Of a stretch of 64,000 bases of DNA, positions 33,248 to 42,490 are shown piece by piece. The notes beneath the pieces were generated by a model. It made no database searches, was not told the origin of the DNA, and saw nothing but the letters and a program-made list of their open reading frames with translations. Position 1 is the stretch's first letter; each line of letters begins with the position of its first letter. Both the position numbers and the translations under genes were made by a program. Source of the DNA: an uncultured Clostridia bacterium (GTDB lineage Bacteria > Bacillota > Clostridia > Monoglobales > Monoglobaceae); the NCBI GenBank assembly GCA_910580105.1, contig CAJTWN010000001.1:248001-312000 (forward strand). The letters run 5' to 3'.

Positions 33248-35428
33248 ATGAAAATCGAACTCAGAATTAATGGGATGACTTGCGCTGCATGCAGTGGAAG
33301 GATTGAAAAAATTCTTTCAAAAGCAGAAGGAATATCACAAGCGGTCGTAAATTTAACCACAGAAATTGCAACTGTTGAATATGATCCGGATAAAATTTCA
33401 GTTGATACAATCATTGAAAAAATTGAACATTTGGGCTTTGAGGCATCCACAGAAATTGACGAAGATATAGAGGAAAAAAACCGTCGGGAAGCAAAAAAAT
33501 TAAAGATCAGTCTGATTATTTCTGCTATTTTGACCATTCCTCCGGTTTTGGGGATGGTTCTCCACTGGATTGGCATATCCGTTGACTTTCTGCACAATCC
33601 ATATTTTCAGATTATTTTGGCCACCCCTGTCCAATTTGTTATCGGATGGCGGTTCATAAAGCATGGATACGCAGCGTTGAAAGCCAAAAGTCCAAACATG
33701 GATGTTCTGGTCGCTCTGGGCACAGGTGTTGCTTATTTTTACAGCTTGTTCAATGTCCTGACAGGACGGGTACACCATGGCTCCATGGAGGGACTATATT
33801 TTGAATCTTCGATGACCATCATAACATTGATCCTGCTTGGAAAATATATGGAAGGCCGGGCGAAGCAAAAAACAACAGAAGCAATTGCAGGACTCATCCA
33901 TCTACAGCCCCAAACCGCACGGGTTGTAAAAGCTGGAAAAGAAGAAGTTGTTCCTTTGGCCGATGTAGAAATCGGAGATATTCTATTGGTACTTCCCGGT
34001 GAAAAGATCCCGGTTGATGGTATCGTAACAAAAGGAACTTCAGCTGTTGACGAATCAATGCTGACAGGAGAAAGTCTTCCAGTCGATAAATTGCAGGGTG
34101 ACAATGTCTATTGTGCAACCATTAACCAAAATGGTGCATTTCAAATGAAAGCACAAAAGGTCGGAAAAGACACTGCACTGTCTCAAATTATCAAAACGGT
34201 AAGAAATGCACAGGGGGTTAAAGCACCAATTCAGCAGGTTGCGGATAAGGTTTCCGCCATTTTTGTACCCGCAATACTTGTCATTGCACTTGTTACACTG
34301 ATCGTATGGTGGTTCATTACCGGCTCTGTAGAAACCTCTCTGATTCACGCAGTATCGGTACTGGTAATTGCCTGCCCCTGCTCTCTCGGTCTTGCCACGC
34401 CCACCGCCATAATGGTCGGAACGGGGCTGGGTGCCAAAGAAGGAATATTAATAAAAGGCGGCGAATACCTGGAACGCGCACATAAAATTGATACAGTTAT
34501 ATTGGACAAGACAGGCACCATCACTATAGGCAAACCACAAGTGACTGATGTAATTCCGCTTTGTAATATGGATGAAGACACACTACTTTCTATTGCCGCA
34601 GCCATTGAAAAAGGTTCTGAACATCCTCTTGGAAAAGCCATTGTAGCTGCAAGCGAAGAAAAAAGTCTCAATCTTCCCGAAGCAAAAAATTTCTATGCAG
34701 AAACAGGAAAAGGGATATATGCATTTATAGAAAAGAAAAAGATAGCTGTTGGAACACCTGCTTTGCTTTCCGGTTTTGCATATGATTTGACAAAAGCGGA
34801 AGAAAAAATTGAGAGCCTGCAAAAACAGGGAAAAACGGTAATGTTGGTTGGTGATGAAGAAAAATTTTATGGATTGGTTGCCGTATCGGATCAAATCAAA
34901 CCAACATCACAAAAAGCCATAGCAGAACTGAAAGAACTCGGCGTGTATGTGATGATGGTCACCGGTGACAATAAACTCACAGCGCAGGAAATTGCCCAAA
35001 AAGCCGGTGTAGATGATGTGTTTGCACAGGTAATGCCAAAGGATAAAGGAAAGATCGTGACCAATTTGCAAAAGGAAGGAAAAGTTGTTGCTATGGTTGG
35101 CGATGGTATCAACGATGCCCCCGCCCTTGTCGCGGCCGATGTCGGCATTTCCATGGGCAATGGCGTTGACGTGGCAATTGAATCCTCAGATATAACTTTG
35201 ATGCACGGTGACCTATTGCTGGTTCCGGCCACCATCCGGCTTTCCCGGGCAACAATACGGAAAATCCGTCAAAACTTGTTTTGGGCATTTATTTACAATA
35301 CCATTGGTGTCCCAATTGCCGCATTTGGGTTTTTAAACCCAATCGTTGCCGGCGCCGCCATGGCATTTAGTTCCGTATCAGTTGTTACAAGCTCTTTGCT
35401 TTTAAAGCGAGCAAAAATTATGAAATAG
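33248..35428 (+). CDS. copA: Copper-translocating P1B-type ATPase CopA
   Basis: 726 residues. The N-terminal heavy-metal domain has Cys12 and Cys15 in GMTCAACSG. Then TGES (actuator), Cys376-Pro-Cys378 in the membrane, phosphorylated Asp420 in DKTGT, SEHPLG and GDGINDAPAL. In the last helices NLFWAFIYNTIGVPIAAFG and MAFSSVSVVTSSL contain the Tyr-Asn and Met-Ser pair that identify Cu(I) exporters. It lies just upstream of copZ, a copper chaperone, and the pair removes excess copper. Start given by TTGGGAGGAAAAG. Confidence 0.95.
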   Translation: MKIELRINGMTCAACSGRIEKILSKAEGISQAVVNLTTEIATVEYDPDKISVDTIIEKIEHLGFEASTEIDEDIEEKNRREAKKLKISLIISAILTIPPVLGMVLHWIGISVDFLHNPYFQIILATPVQFVIGWRFIKHGYAALKAKSPNMDVLVALGTGVAYFYSLFNVLTGRVHHGSMEGLYFESSMTIITLILLGKYMEGRAKQKTTEAIAGLIHLQPQTARVVKAGKEEVVPLADVEIGDILLVLPGEKIPVDGIVTKGTSAVDESMLTGESLPVDKLQGDNVYCATINQNGAFQMKAQKVGKDTALSQIIKTVRNAQGVKAPIQQVADKVSAIFVPAILVIALVTLIVWWFITGSVETSLIHAVSVLVIACPCSLGLATPTAIMVGTGLGAKEGILIKGGEYLERAHKIDTVILDKTGTITIGKPQVTDVIPLCNMDEDTLLSIAAAIEKGSEHPLGKAIVAASEEKSLNLPEAKNFYAETGKGIYAFIEKKKIAVGTPALLSGFAYDLTKAEEKIESLQKQGKTVMLVGDEEKFYGLVAVSDQIKPTSQKAIAELKELGVYVMMVTGDNKLTAQEIAQKAGVDDVFAQVMPKDKGKIVTNLQKEGKVVAMVGDGINDAPALVAADVGISMGNGVDVAIESSDITLMHGDLLLVPATIRLSRATIRKIRQNLFWAFIYNTIGVPIAAFGFLNPIVAGAAMAFSSVSVVTSSLLLKRAKIMK

Positions 35429-35441
35429 GAGGAAGAAGTAA

Positions 35442-35651
35442 ATGAAAAAAATCATCAGAATTGAAGGAATGTCCTGTCAGCATTGCGTCGCATCTATTGA
35501 AAATGCAGTCGGCACTTTGGAGGGAGTAGAAGCAGTCACAGTTTCTCTCGATAACAAAAACGCTGCGGTTTCCTTTGATGAAAATCAAGTTGAAATTTCA
35601 AAAATATATGAGGCCATCGAAGATATTGGATTTGATGTTGTGAAAGAATAA
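35442..35651 (+). CDS. copZ: Copper chaperone CopZ
   Basis: 69 residues, one heavy-metal-associated domain. The metal site is GMSCQHCVASIE with Cys11 and Cys14. It hands Cu(I) to CopA or a regulator. GGAGGAAGTAA precedes the ATG, 13 nt after copA; co-transcribed. Confidence 0.93.
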   Translation: MKKIIRIEGMSCQHCVASIENAVGTLEGVEAVTVSLDNKNAAVSFDENQVEISKIYEAIEDIGFDVVKE

Positions 35652-35695
35652 GGAACCAGTCAACAGATGAAGTGATAAAATGATGGTAGACATAA

Positions 35696-35730
35696 AAAAT
35701 AAGGCCTCCAATTTGGAGGCCTTATTTTAA
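35696..35730. terminator. Terminator between copZ and tsf
   Basis: AAAATAAGGCCTCCAA (35696-35711) and TTGGAGGCCTTATTTT (about 35713-35728) pair completely; it serves both convergent operons. Confidence 0.9.
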
Positions 35731-35742
35731 TAACAAATACGA

Positions 35743-36660
35743 TTAGTTGCCCATCATCTTTGCAACTTCATCTGCAAAGTTTTCTTCTTTTTTCTCGAGG
35801 CCTTCGCCTTTTTCAAAACGGGCAAATTTTACAACTTCAATATCTGTTCCCAGTTCCTTTGCAACATTCTGAATATACTTTGCAACAGTAAGATCGCCAT
35901 CTTTCACAAACGGCTGTTCTACCAGGCAGACTTCTTTATAGAATTTTGAAATACGGCCCATTACCATTTTTTCAACGATATTTTCGGGTTTGCCTTCATT
36001 CAAAGCCTGCGCTTTCAAAATTTCTTTTTCTTTTTCAACCACGTCGGCCGGAACTTCTTCTTTTCTTACATACTGTGGCATAACAGCAGCAATCTGCATT
36101 GCTACATCTTTTGCCATTGCCTTAAACGCATCGCTTTCCGCTTTTGCAGGATCAGCAACATTAAAGTTTACCAAAACACCGATTCTTCCGCCGGCATGGA
36201 TATACGCCTGATTGATACCATCAAATCTGGCAAAACGGCGGATATTCATATTTTCACCGATGGTCGCAATTTTTTCTGTAAGTGCATCGCCAACGGTTTT
36301 ACTATCATCGTAAGCAAGACCCTTCAAAGCTTCCACATCAGCCGGATTTTCCTTTCCAATAACAGAAGCAATGGTGTGAACAAAATTCTGGAAATCAGCA
36401 TTCTTTGCAACGAAATCTGTTTCGGAATTTACTTCAACAACAACGCCTACGCCGCATTCGTCACAAACAGTTGCTTCAACCATACCCTCAGAAGCAATTC
36501 TGCCGGCCTTTTTGGCAGCAGTTGCAAGTCCTTTTTCTCTCAGAAATTCAACAGCCTTATCCATATCGCCGTCAGTTTCAGTGAGGGCTTTTTTACAATC
36601 CATCATACCGCAGTTTGTCATTTCTCTAAGCTTTTTAACATCTTGAGCAGTAAATGCCAT
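35743..36660 (-). CDS. tsf: Elongation factor Ts
   Basis: 305 residues from ATG 36660; an ATG two codons earlier (36666) is equally possible. EF-Ts swaps GDP for GTP on EF-Tu. The N-terminal UBA-like part is VKKLREMTNCGMMDCKKAL, then the dimerisation/TDFV region (EVNSETDFVAKNADFQNFV) and the coiled-coil domain. It follows rpsB by 41 nt on the same strand, the universal order. Confidence 0.95.
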   Translation of the reverse strand: MAFTAQDVKKLREMTNCGMMDCKKALTETDGDMDKAVEFLREKGLATAAKKAGRIASEGMVEATVCDECGVGVVVEVNSETDFVAKNADFQNFVHTIASVIGKENPADVEALKGLAYDDSKTVGDALTEKIATIGENMNIRRFARFDGINQAYIHAGGRIGVLVNFNVADPAKAESDAFKAMAKDVAMQIAAVMPQYVRKEEVPADVVEKEKEILKAQALNEGKPENIVEKMVMGRISKFYKEVCLVEQPFVKDGDLTVAKYIQNVAKELGTDIEVVKFARFEKGEGLEKKEENFADEVAKMMGN

Positions 36661-36701
36661 TTTCATTACATCCTTTCAAGTAGAATAATTAAAACGAAAT
36701 A

Positions 36702-37454
36702 TTATTCGTCAAGCATATCAAGATTAACTTCAGCTTCTTCAGCAGCGGGAGCGGCAGCCGGAACATCCTGTTCGCCCTGTCTGCCTTCAATAATTGCATT
36801 ACCAATGGTAGATACAATCAATTTTACCGCACGAATTGCGTCATCGTTACCCGGAATTGGGTATTCAGCCTCTTCCGGATCACAATTAGTATCAACGATT
36901 GCAATAACCGGGATACCAAGTTTATGGGCCTCTGCAATCGCATTCTTTTCTTTTCTGGGATCAACAACAAACATTGCAGAAGGAATATCTTTCATTTCTT
37001 TAATGCCGCCCAGGAATTTTTCCAGTCTTTCCTGTTCCAAGTTCAGTTTAATAACTTCCTTTTTAGGAAGAAGATCCATTGTACCATCTTCAGCCATTTT
37101 TTCCAGCTGATAAAGACGTTCAATTCTCTTTTTAATTGTTTTAAAGTTGGTAAGCATACCGCCAAGCCATCTTGCATTGACAAAATACATACCTGTTCTT
37201 TCAGCTTCTTCACGGATAGCATCCTGTGCCTGTTTCTTTGTTCCAACGAACAAAACATTACCGCCCTCAGCAGCAATATCACGCACAAAGTAATATGCTT
37301 CCTCAATCTTTTTTACTGTTTTCTGAAGATCAATGATATAGATACCATTTCTCTCTGTGAAAATGTACTCCGCCATTTTAGGATTCCAACGACGGGTCTG
37401 GTGTCCGAAGTGAACACCTGCTTCAAGCAATTGTTTCATTTGAATAACGCCCAT
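36702..37454 (-). CDS. rpsB: 30S ribosomal protein S2
   Basis: 250 residues from ATG 37454 (GGAGGTGCAAATC just upstream; earlier in-frame starts have poorer sites). Signature motifs: LLEAGVHFGHQTRRWNPKM, FVGTKKQAQDAI, RWLGGMLTNFKT, PSAMFVVDPRKEKNAI and IPGNDDAIRAVKLI. The tail after residue 227 is Ala/Pro/Glu-rich, as often seen. Operon with tsf. Confidence 0.97.
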   Translation of the reverse strand: MGVIQMKQLLEAGVHFGHQTRRWNPKMAEYIFTERNGIYIIDLQKTVKKIEEAYYFVRDIAAEGGNVLFVGTKKQAQDAIREEAERTGMYFVNARWLGGMLTNFKTIKKRIERLYQLEKMAEDGTMDLLPKKEVIKLNLEQERLEKFLGGIKEMKDIPSAMFVVDPRKEKNAIAEAHKLGIPVIAIVDTNCDPEEAEYPIPGNDDAIRAVKLIVSTIGNAIIEGRQGEQDVPAAAPAAEEAEVNLDMLDE

Positions 37455-37621
37455 GATTTGCACCTCCATTAGTTTTACCTCCGCCAAGGTCATCTCGTCC
37501 GGGTACCGTCATGGGTTTGCGGCACTTCCCTTACAATCACTCAGCGTGTGTATTATTTTTTTCATTTGGATAATCTACCCAAACGCCATAATAGTATACC
37601 ATATTACATTTCTTGTGGCAA
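37455..37621 (-). promoter_or_regulatory. rpsB promoter and 5' leader
   Basis: On the minus strand TTGCCA (37621-37616), 17 nt and TATACT (37598-37593). The leader of about 130 nt starts with a TTTGG/CCAAA hairpin and contains GC-rich possible pairs; ribosomal protein leaders of this length are often autoregulatory. Promoter well supported; leader function is inference. Confidence 0.6.
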
Positions 37622-37746
37622 GCATTTAATCTTTACATAACACGTAGAATATTACCGTATTTTCTAACGTTTTTTTGTTCATTTCATACAATTCACTGCA
37701 TCTGCTTTTAAAATAAAAATTTAATGTAAAGAATAGGATAAGATAT

Positions 37747-37775
37747 TTGACAAAGTACCCCACTTATGGTAAACT
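37747..37775 (+). promoter_or_regulatory. lysA promoter
   Basis: TTGACA (37747-37752), 17 nt and TAAACT (37770-37775). The leader (about 70 nt) is too short for a lysine riboswitch and none is seen. Confidence 0.6.
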
Positions 37776-37850
37776 TCAGAAATAGATATTTTGTTATAAT
37801 TAGGTATTATTATCGGCATATTACCAAAACGCGCATAAGGAGGATGACAA

Positions 37851-39152
37851 ATGAGTTTTGTAATGAAATGTTTGGGAATAAATGAAAACGGAAATTTGAC
37901 CATTGGCGGATGTGACTTAAAGGAAATTGCAGAAGCTTATGGTACACCAGCTTATATAATGGACGAAGATGAAATTCGTGCAAATTGCCGAATTTATACC
38001 CAATCAATTAAGGATCATTATGATGGAAAAGGTCTTGTCCTCTATGCAAGCAAAGCATTATCCTGCAAATATATTTATCAGATAATGAAGGAAGAGGGCA
38101 TGGGGGTTGATGTTGTTTCCGGCGGGGAACTATATACCGCTTTGGAAGCCGGTTTTCCAAATGAAAAAATTTATTTTCATGGTAATAATAAAACAGTTGA
38201 AGAAATCGCTTTTGCGCTTTCAAAAGGCGTAGGGAGGATTGTTGTCGATAATGAACAGGAATTGTCCCTTATTAATCAATTATCCGGTGAATCCGGCATA
38301 ACAACCAAAGTTTTGTTCCGTATTAAACCCGGTATTGACGCACATACACATAGTTTTATTCAAACCGGCCAAATTGATTCAAAATTTGGTGTTGCACTAG
38401 AAAATGGTGAAGCTGAACAAATCATGAAAACTGCACATCAAATGCCCAATATAGAGGTTGTTGGCGTTCATTGCCATATTGGTTCGCAAATTTTTGAGCT
38501 TGCACCTTTTGAATTGGCTGCAGAGAAAATGATGAATTTTATTGCCGATATGAATGATCGTTATAGAATTCATATTCATGAATTAAATCTTGGCGGCGGT
38601 TTCGGTATTAAATACGTCGAAGAAGACCGTCCTGTAAATTATGACCGGTATATTCAGGCTGTTTCGAGAGTAGTTAAAAGGGTAGCTAAAGAACGAAACA
38701 TTGCTCTGCCTTCTATCCTAATGGAACCGGGCCGTTCTATTGTTGCGCCTGCTGGTTTAACTCTTTATACAGTTGGTACCATCAAAAATATCCCCGGTAT
38801 CCGTACCTATGTTTCTGTTGACGGAGGAATGGGTGATAATCCCCGCCATATTATGTATGGTTCAGAATATGAGGCTGCTTTGGTTGAAAATCCAAACGGT
38901 GAAAAAACAAATACTGTGACCGTTGCCGGAAAATGCTGTGAATCAGGTGATATATTGATCCGCGATATTAAACTTCCGGAAATCCACTCTGGTGACTTGC
39001 TGGCAGTTTTATCAACCGGTGCCTATAACTATTCCATGGCAAGTAATTATAATCGTATCCCACGCCCGCCAGTTGTTATGATACAAAATGGTCTGCCCAA
39101 ATTGGCAGTTAAGCGGGAAACTTATGAGGATTTGGTCCGAAATGATGTATAA
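37851..39152 (+). CDS. lysA: Diaminopimelate decarboxylase
   Basis: 433 residues. The PLP lysine is in VLYASKALSCKYI; other motifs are GMGVDVVSGGELYTAL, GVHCHIGSQIFE, LNLGGGFGIKY, MEPGRSIVAPAGLTLY and the C-terminal GKCCESGDIL with the catalytic Cys from the second subunit. It makes L-lysine from meso-diaminopimelate. AAGGAGGATGACAA gives the start. The gene stands alone with its own promoter. Confidence 0.95.
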   Translation: MSFVMKCLGINENGNLTIGGCDLKEIAEAYGTPAYIMDEDEIRANCRIYTQSIKDHYDGKGLVLYASKALSCKYIYQIMKEEGMGVDVVSGGELYTALEAGFPNEKIYFHGNNKTVEEIAFALSKGVGRIVVDNEQELSLINQLSGESGITTKVLFRIKPGIDAHTHSFIQTGQIDSKFGVALENGEAEQIMKTAHQMPNIEVVGVHCHIGSQIFELAPFELAAEKMMNFIADMNDRYRIHIHELNLGGGFGIKYVEEDRPVNYDRYIQAVSRVVKRVAKERNIALPSILMEPGRSIVAPAGLTLYTVGTIKNIPGIRTYVSVDGGMGDNPRHIMYGSEYEAALVENPNGEKTNTVTVAGKCCESGDILIRDIKLPEIHSGDLLAVLSTGAYNYSMASNYNRIPRPPVVMIQNGLPKLAVKRETYEDLVRNDV

Positions 39153-39224
39153 ATTTCACTGTTTCTCAGCAAAATTTTTGGGGAAATAACAGGCTTTCTA
39201 TTGAATAAAAAATGGAGTGATAAC

Positions 39225-39911
39225 ATGCTTTTATCAGTTTTGACGAGTGACCAGCCATATGCTCTTAAAATTGTTTACCTCTTAATCTCAATGTTTTGCG
39301 TCCTTCTGGCCTTATCCGTTCATGAAATGTCACATGGTCTGGTCGCGCATTGGATGGGGGATAATACAGCAAAATATATGGGGCGCCTGACACTGAATCC
39401 TTTGCATCATCTTGACCCTATTGGTGCCCTTTGTCTGTTACTTTTTAACTTTGGATGGGCAAAACCAGTACCGGTCAACCCAGACCGCTTTGGCAAAAAT
39501 GGAAAAGCTGGTATGGTTCTGACTGCACTTGGCGGTCCGATTTCCAATTTGCTTCTGGCCTTTATCGCAGAAATCGGCGTACTCTACTTTGGAAATCTGA
39601 GCTTTGCCTCAGAAGCACAATTTTCATATAAGTTGGTATACGTTCTTTATGTTTTGTGTTCTTATATGGTCACTATCAATCTGGGATTGGGAATTTTCAA
39701 TCTGATACCGATTCCTCCACTTGACGGCTCAAAAATCCTGACGGCGGTTTTACCAACAAGCCTATATTTCAGATATATGGAATTTGAACGTTATGGATTT
39801 ATAGTGGTTCTGCTTCTCATGAAACCAATTTCTTATTTAATGAACTTTATAATTGGAAACATTGTCGGTTTTTATGATATGATTATCAGCCTGCTGCCTT
39901 TTATTCATTGA
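39225..39911 (+). CDS. M50-family site-2-type membrane protease
   Basis: 228 residues from ATG 39225 (TGGAGTGATAAC upstream). The zinc motif is HEMSH in LALSVHEMSHGLVAHWMGD; the second motif is NLIPIPPLDGSKIL with the DG pair, in a membrane helix. Around five membrane segments, typical of the short bacterial S2P/YwhC-like group. No PDZ domain. It lies just ahead of scpA-scpB, a common order in Firmicutes. Target proteins unknown. Confidence 0.88.
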   Translation: MLLSVLTSDQPYALKIVYLLISMFCVLLALSVHEMSHGLVAHWMGDNTAKYMGRLTLNPLHHLDPIGALCLLLFNFGWAKPVPVNPDRFGKNGKAGMVLTALGGPISNLLLAFIAEIGVLYFGNLSFASEAQFSYKLVYVLYVLCSYMVTINLGLGIFNLIPIPPLDGSKILTAVLPTSLYFRYMEFERYGFIVVLLLMKPISYLMNFIIGNIVGFYDMIISLLPFIH

Positions 39912-39915
39912 TGCT

Positions 39916-40689
39916 ATGGAACAATTAAATTTTAAACTGGAGAGCTTTGAAGGTCCCCTGGATCTATTGCTTATACTTATCAAAAAAAACAAAGTGAATA
40001 TTTATGATATTCCAATTTCTGTAATCCTTGACCAATATCTGGAGGTCATGCAGAATATGCAGGAAATGGATCTGGAAATATCCAGTGAATTTCTGGTTTT
40101 AGCGGCAACCCTATTACAAATAAAATCTAAAATGCTGCTTCCGAAGCCCATAGAAGAGGGAGAAGAAAATCAGGATCCGCGTGAAGAACTCATACAGCGC
40201 CTTGTGACCTATAAAAAGATAAAAGAAGCCTCCGAACTTTTAAAGGAACGGCAGAATATTGGGGCTTCTATGTTTTTCAAGGCACCGGATGCAATTGAAC
40301 GTCCCCCTGCTGAATGGAATTATGCCGCTTTGACCCCGGAAAATATTCGTCTTGCTTACCAACGTGCCTATACCAATATGCAGAGGCGACAGCCGCCTTC
40401 AAAACATTCTTTTGAAGGCATTGTGGGACACGAGAAAGTTTCTATCCGACAAAAGGTTATTGGGATTTGGGGGCGGTTAAAAAAACGCGGGAAAATTTTA
40501 TTTTTGGATTTGTTTCATAATATAAAAACAAAACCGGAAGCAGTTGCCTCTTTTTTGGCCGTCTTGGAGCTGATAAAAATGAAAAAAATCACCGTCGATT
40601 ATGCAAATAACAGCGATATTCATAATCCCAAAATTCTTCCCCTTGATACGGAATTATCAGAAAATGAGTTTGAAGCAATTGAAAATTAG
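39916..40689 (+). CDS. scpA: Segregation and condensation protein A
   Basis: 257 residues. The kleisin of the bacterial SMC complex: the N-terminal FKLESFEGPLDLLLILIKKN binds the Smc neck, then AATLLQIKSKMLLP, and the C-terminal winged helix (FLAVLELIKMKKITVDY) contacts the other Smc head. Start is 4 nt after the protease stop and 11 nt before scpB. Confidence 0.95.
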   Translation: MEQLNFKLESFEGPLDLLLILIKKNKVNIYDIPISVILDQYLEVMQNMQEMDLEISSEFLVLAATLLQIKSKMLLPKPIEEGEENQDPREELIQRLVTYKKIKEASELLKERQNIGASMFFKAPDAIERPPAEWNYAALTPENIRLAYQRAYTNMQRRQPPSKHSFEGIVGHEKVSIRQKVIGIWGRLKKRGKILFLDLFHNIKTKPEAVASFLAVLELIKMKKITVDYANNSDIHNPKILPLDTELSENEFEAIEN

Positions 40690-40700
40690 AGGTTATAAAA

Positions 40701-41300
40701 ATGGAAATCAATCAAATACAAGCCATCATTGAAAGTGTCCTGTTTGCCGCAGGTGATGCAGTTGAAATTGAAAAACTTGCGGATATTGTTGATGTGGACA
40801 AAAAATCATTAAAAGAGATTATAAAAAAGATGATGGACGCCTATAATTATGAACATCGGGGCATTCATATCATCCAATTAGAAGATGCCTATCAGATGTG
40901 TACCCGCGGCGAGTATGCACCATATGTTTCCCGCCTTGCAGAACCAAGAAGAAAACAAAACCTTTCAAATGCCGCAATGGAGGTACTTTCTATTATTGCC
41001 TATAAACAACCGGTTACACGTACCACCATTGAACATATTCGCGGCGTAAATTGTGATTATATTGTAAATCGTTTGGTTGAAAGGAATCTGATCGAAGAAG
41101 TCGGGCGGCTGGATGTGCCCGGTCGTCCCCTCTTATTTGGTACAACTCGTGAATTTTTGCGCTGCTTTGGTCTTTCTTCTTTGGATGAACTTCCGGATTT
41201 TGATTCCTTTGCTCAGAATAATGACGAAAAAAACGAACAATTAGAAATGGAAATTATACAGGAAAACCTTCCTGTATTTGATAAAGATGAACTTTCATAA
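40701..41300 (+). CDS. scpB: Segregation and condensation protein B
   Basis: 199 residues. Two winged-helix domains: IQAIIESVLFAAGDAVEIEK and MEVLSIIAYKQPVTRTTIEHI, with the conserved GRPLLFGTT near residue 136. ScpB dimers bind ScpA and complete the SMC condensin. RAGGTTATAAAA precedes the ATG. Confidence 0.95.
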   Translation: MEINQIQAIIESVLFAAGDAVEIEKLADIVDVDKKSLKEIIKKMMDAYNYEHRGIHIIQLEDAYQMCTRGEYAPYVSRLAEPRRKQNLSNAAMEVLSIIAYKQPVTRTTIEHIRGVNCDYIVNRLVERNLIEEVGRLDVPGRPLLFGTTREFLRCFGLSSLDELPDFDSFAQNNDEKNEQLEMEIIQENLPVFDKDELS

Positions 41301-41322
41301 CCATAAAAGATAGGTGAAGTAT

Positions 41323-42003
41323 ATGTTGTGGTTTGTTTTATTAATTTTGTCTCTCCTTTTGGGTATACTTACAATTCTTATGGTATCAAAATGGACACTT
41401 ATTCTTCATCTGTTTCCTGGTCATATGGAAATCACTGTAAAGGCACTTTTCTTTACAAAGTTTTTTGCGATACCAAATGAGAATGATAAAAATAAAACAT
41501 CAGACAAAAAGAGAAAAAAACAAAAAAACGTCTCACAAAAAAATACGGATACCTCTATAAACAGTGGGGCTTCATCTGTTAAATCCAATGCTGAAAAAAC
41601 AGGAGATAAGGAATCTCCCGATATGGGCATTATCAATAAAATCTCAACGTGTAAAGCAAAAATACTTGCATATAAAGATATAATTTTTCATGCGCTGACA
41701 AGTTTGAAAAACAGGATTGAAATCCAGAATACTTATTTTCGCTTTGATTTCGGAACCGGTGACGCAGCATCCACCGGACAAGCAGTTGGATTTATATGGG
41801 GAAGCATTGGCACTTTGTATCCGATTCTCAACCGATATTTTATCATGGATTTTCCTACGGTAAATATTACTCCGGACTTCTATCAAAAACGGTTTGATTA
41901 TGAATTGAAAAGTATAATTAAAGCAAAACCGGTGCATATTATAAAAACACTTTTTGTACTGGTTTTTAGTTATTTAAATATGAAAAAGATAAAGGAAGTG
42001 TAA
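41323..42003 (+). CDS. DUF2953 domain-containing protein
   Basis: 226 residues from ATG 41323 (AGGTGAAGTAT upstream). N-terminal membrane helix LWFVLLILSLLLGILTILMV, a lysine/serine-rich linker with KKRKKQKNVS, then the DUF2953 core (GTGDAASTGQAVGFIWG, YPILNRYF, PDFYQKRFDYELKSIIKAKP). In sporulating Firmicutes this gene is usually next to ytfJ, as here (3 nt gap), suggesting a role in sporulation. Confidence 0.82.
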   Translation: MLWFVLLILSLLLGILTILMVSKWTLILHLFPGHMEITVKALFFTKFFAIPNENDKNKTSDKKRKKQKNVSQKNTDTSINSGASSVKSNAEKTGDKESPDMGIINKISTCKAKILAYKDIIFHALTSLKNRIEIQNTYFRFDFGTGDAASTGQAVGFIWGSIGTLYPILNRYFIMDFPTVNITPDFYQKRFDYELKSIIKAKPVHIIKTLFVLVFSYLNMKKIKEV

Positions 42004-42006
42004 CAA

Positions 42007-42453
42007 ATGGAAGAAAAACACCCAATCGAAGGAATTATGTATTCTGCTCTGCAAGGACTGCGGGATATGATTGATGTAAATACCATTGTCGGCGATCCGG
42101 TTTCCACCGCTGACGGCACCGTTATTATTCCAATTTCCAAAGTATCAATGGGTTTTGGCGTTGGCGGTTCTGAATTTGAAGCACGGAAAAAAACAGACAG
42201 CTCTGCTCCGCGCGATATGTTTGGCGGAGGAACTGCAGGTGGTGTATCTTTGACACCTGTTGCATTTTTGGTTGTTGGAAACGGTCAGATGAGAATGATG
42301 CCCGTAACACCTGAAAACAGTGTGTATGACCGGCTTCTGGACATGGCTCCGGGAGCAATTGATAAAATTGTCAATCTATTTTCCGGTGACAAAAAAAATA
42401 AAAAGACAGATATCCATGTTGAAACAGTCATGGAAGAAGAAGATACAGAATAG
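42007..42453 (+). CDS. ytfJ: Sporulation protein YtfJ/GerW
   Basis: 148 residues. MEEKHPIEGIMYSALQGLRD and NTIVGDPVSTADGTVIIPIS, followed by VSMGFGVGGSEF and GGGTAGGVSLTPVAFLVV, all are YtfJ signatures. In Bacillus it (GerW) is needed for germination with alanine. Adjacent to DUF2953 and dacF; these form a sporulation-linked run. Confidence 0.93.
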   Translation: MEEKHPIEGIMYSALQGLRDMIDVNTIVGDPVSTADGTVIIPISKVSMGFGVGGSEFEARKKTDSSAPRDMFGGGTAGGVSLTPVAFLVVGNGQMRMMPVTPENSVYDRLLDMAPGAIDKIVNLFSGDKKNKKTDIHVETVMEEEDTE

Positions 42454-42490
42454 ACTATAAAGACAATCATCTTTAGAGGAGTTATGTAGA

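Noticed and set aside
36196..37110. 304-codon plus-strand frame across tsf and rpsB
   Set aside because: Covers two universal ribosomal-system genes on the other strand; Ser/Phe-rich shadow.
37620..37850. Lysine riboswitch before lysA
   Set aside because: The predicted leader is about 70 nt, far too short, and none of the core motifs is seen.
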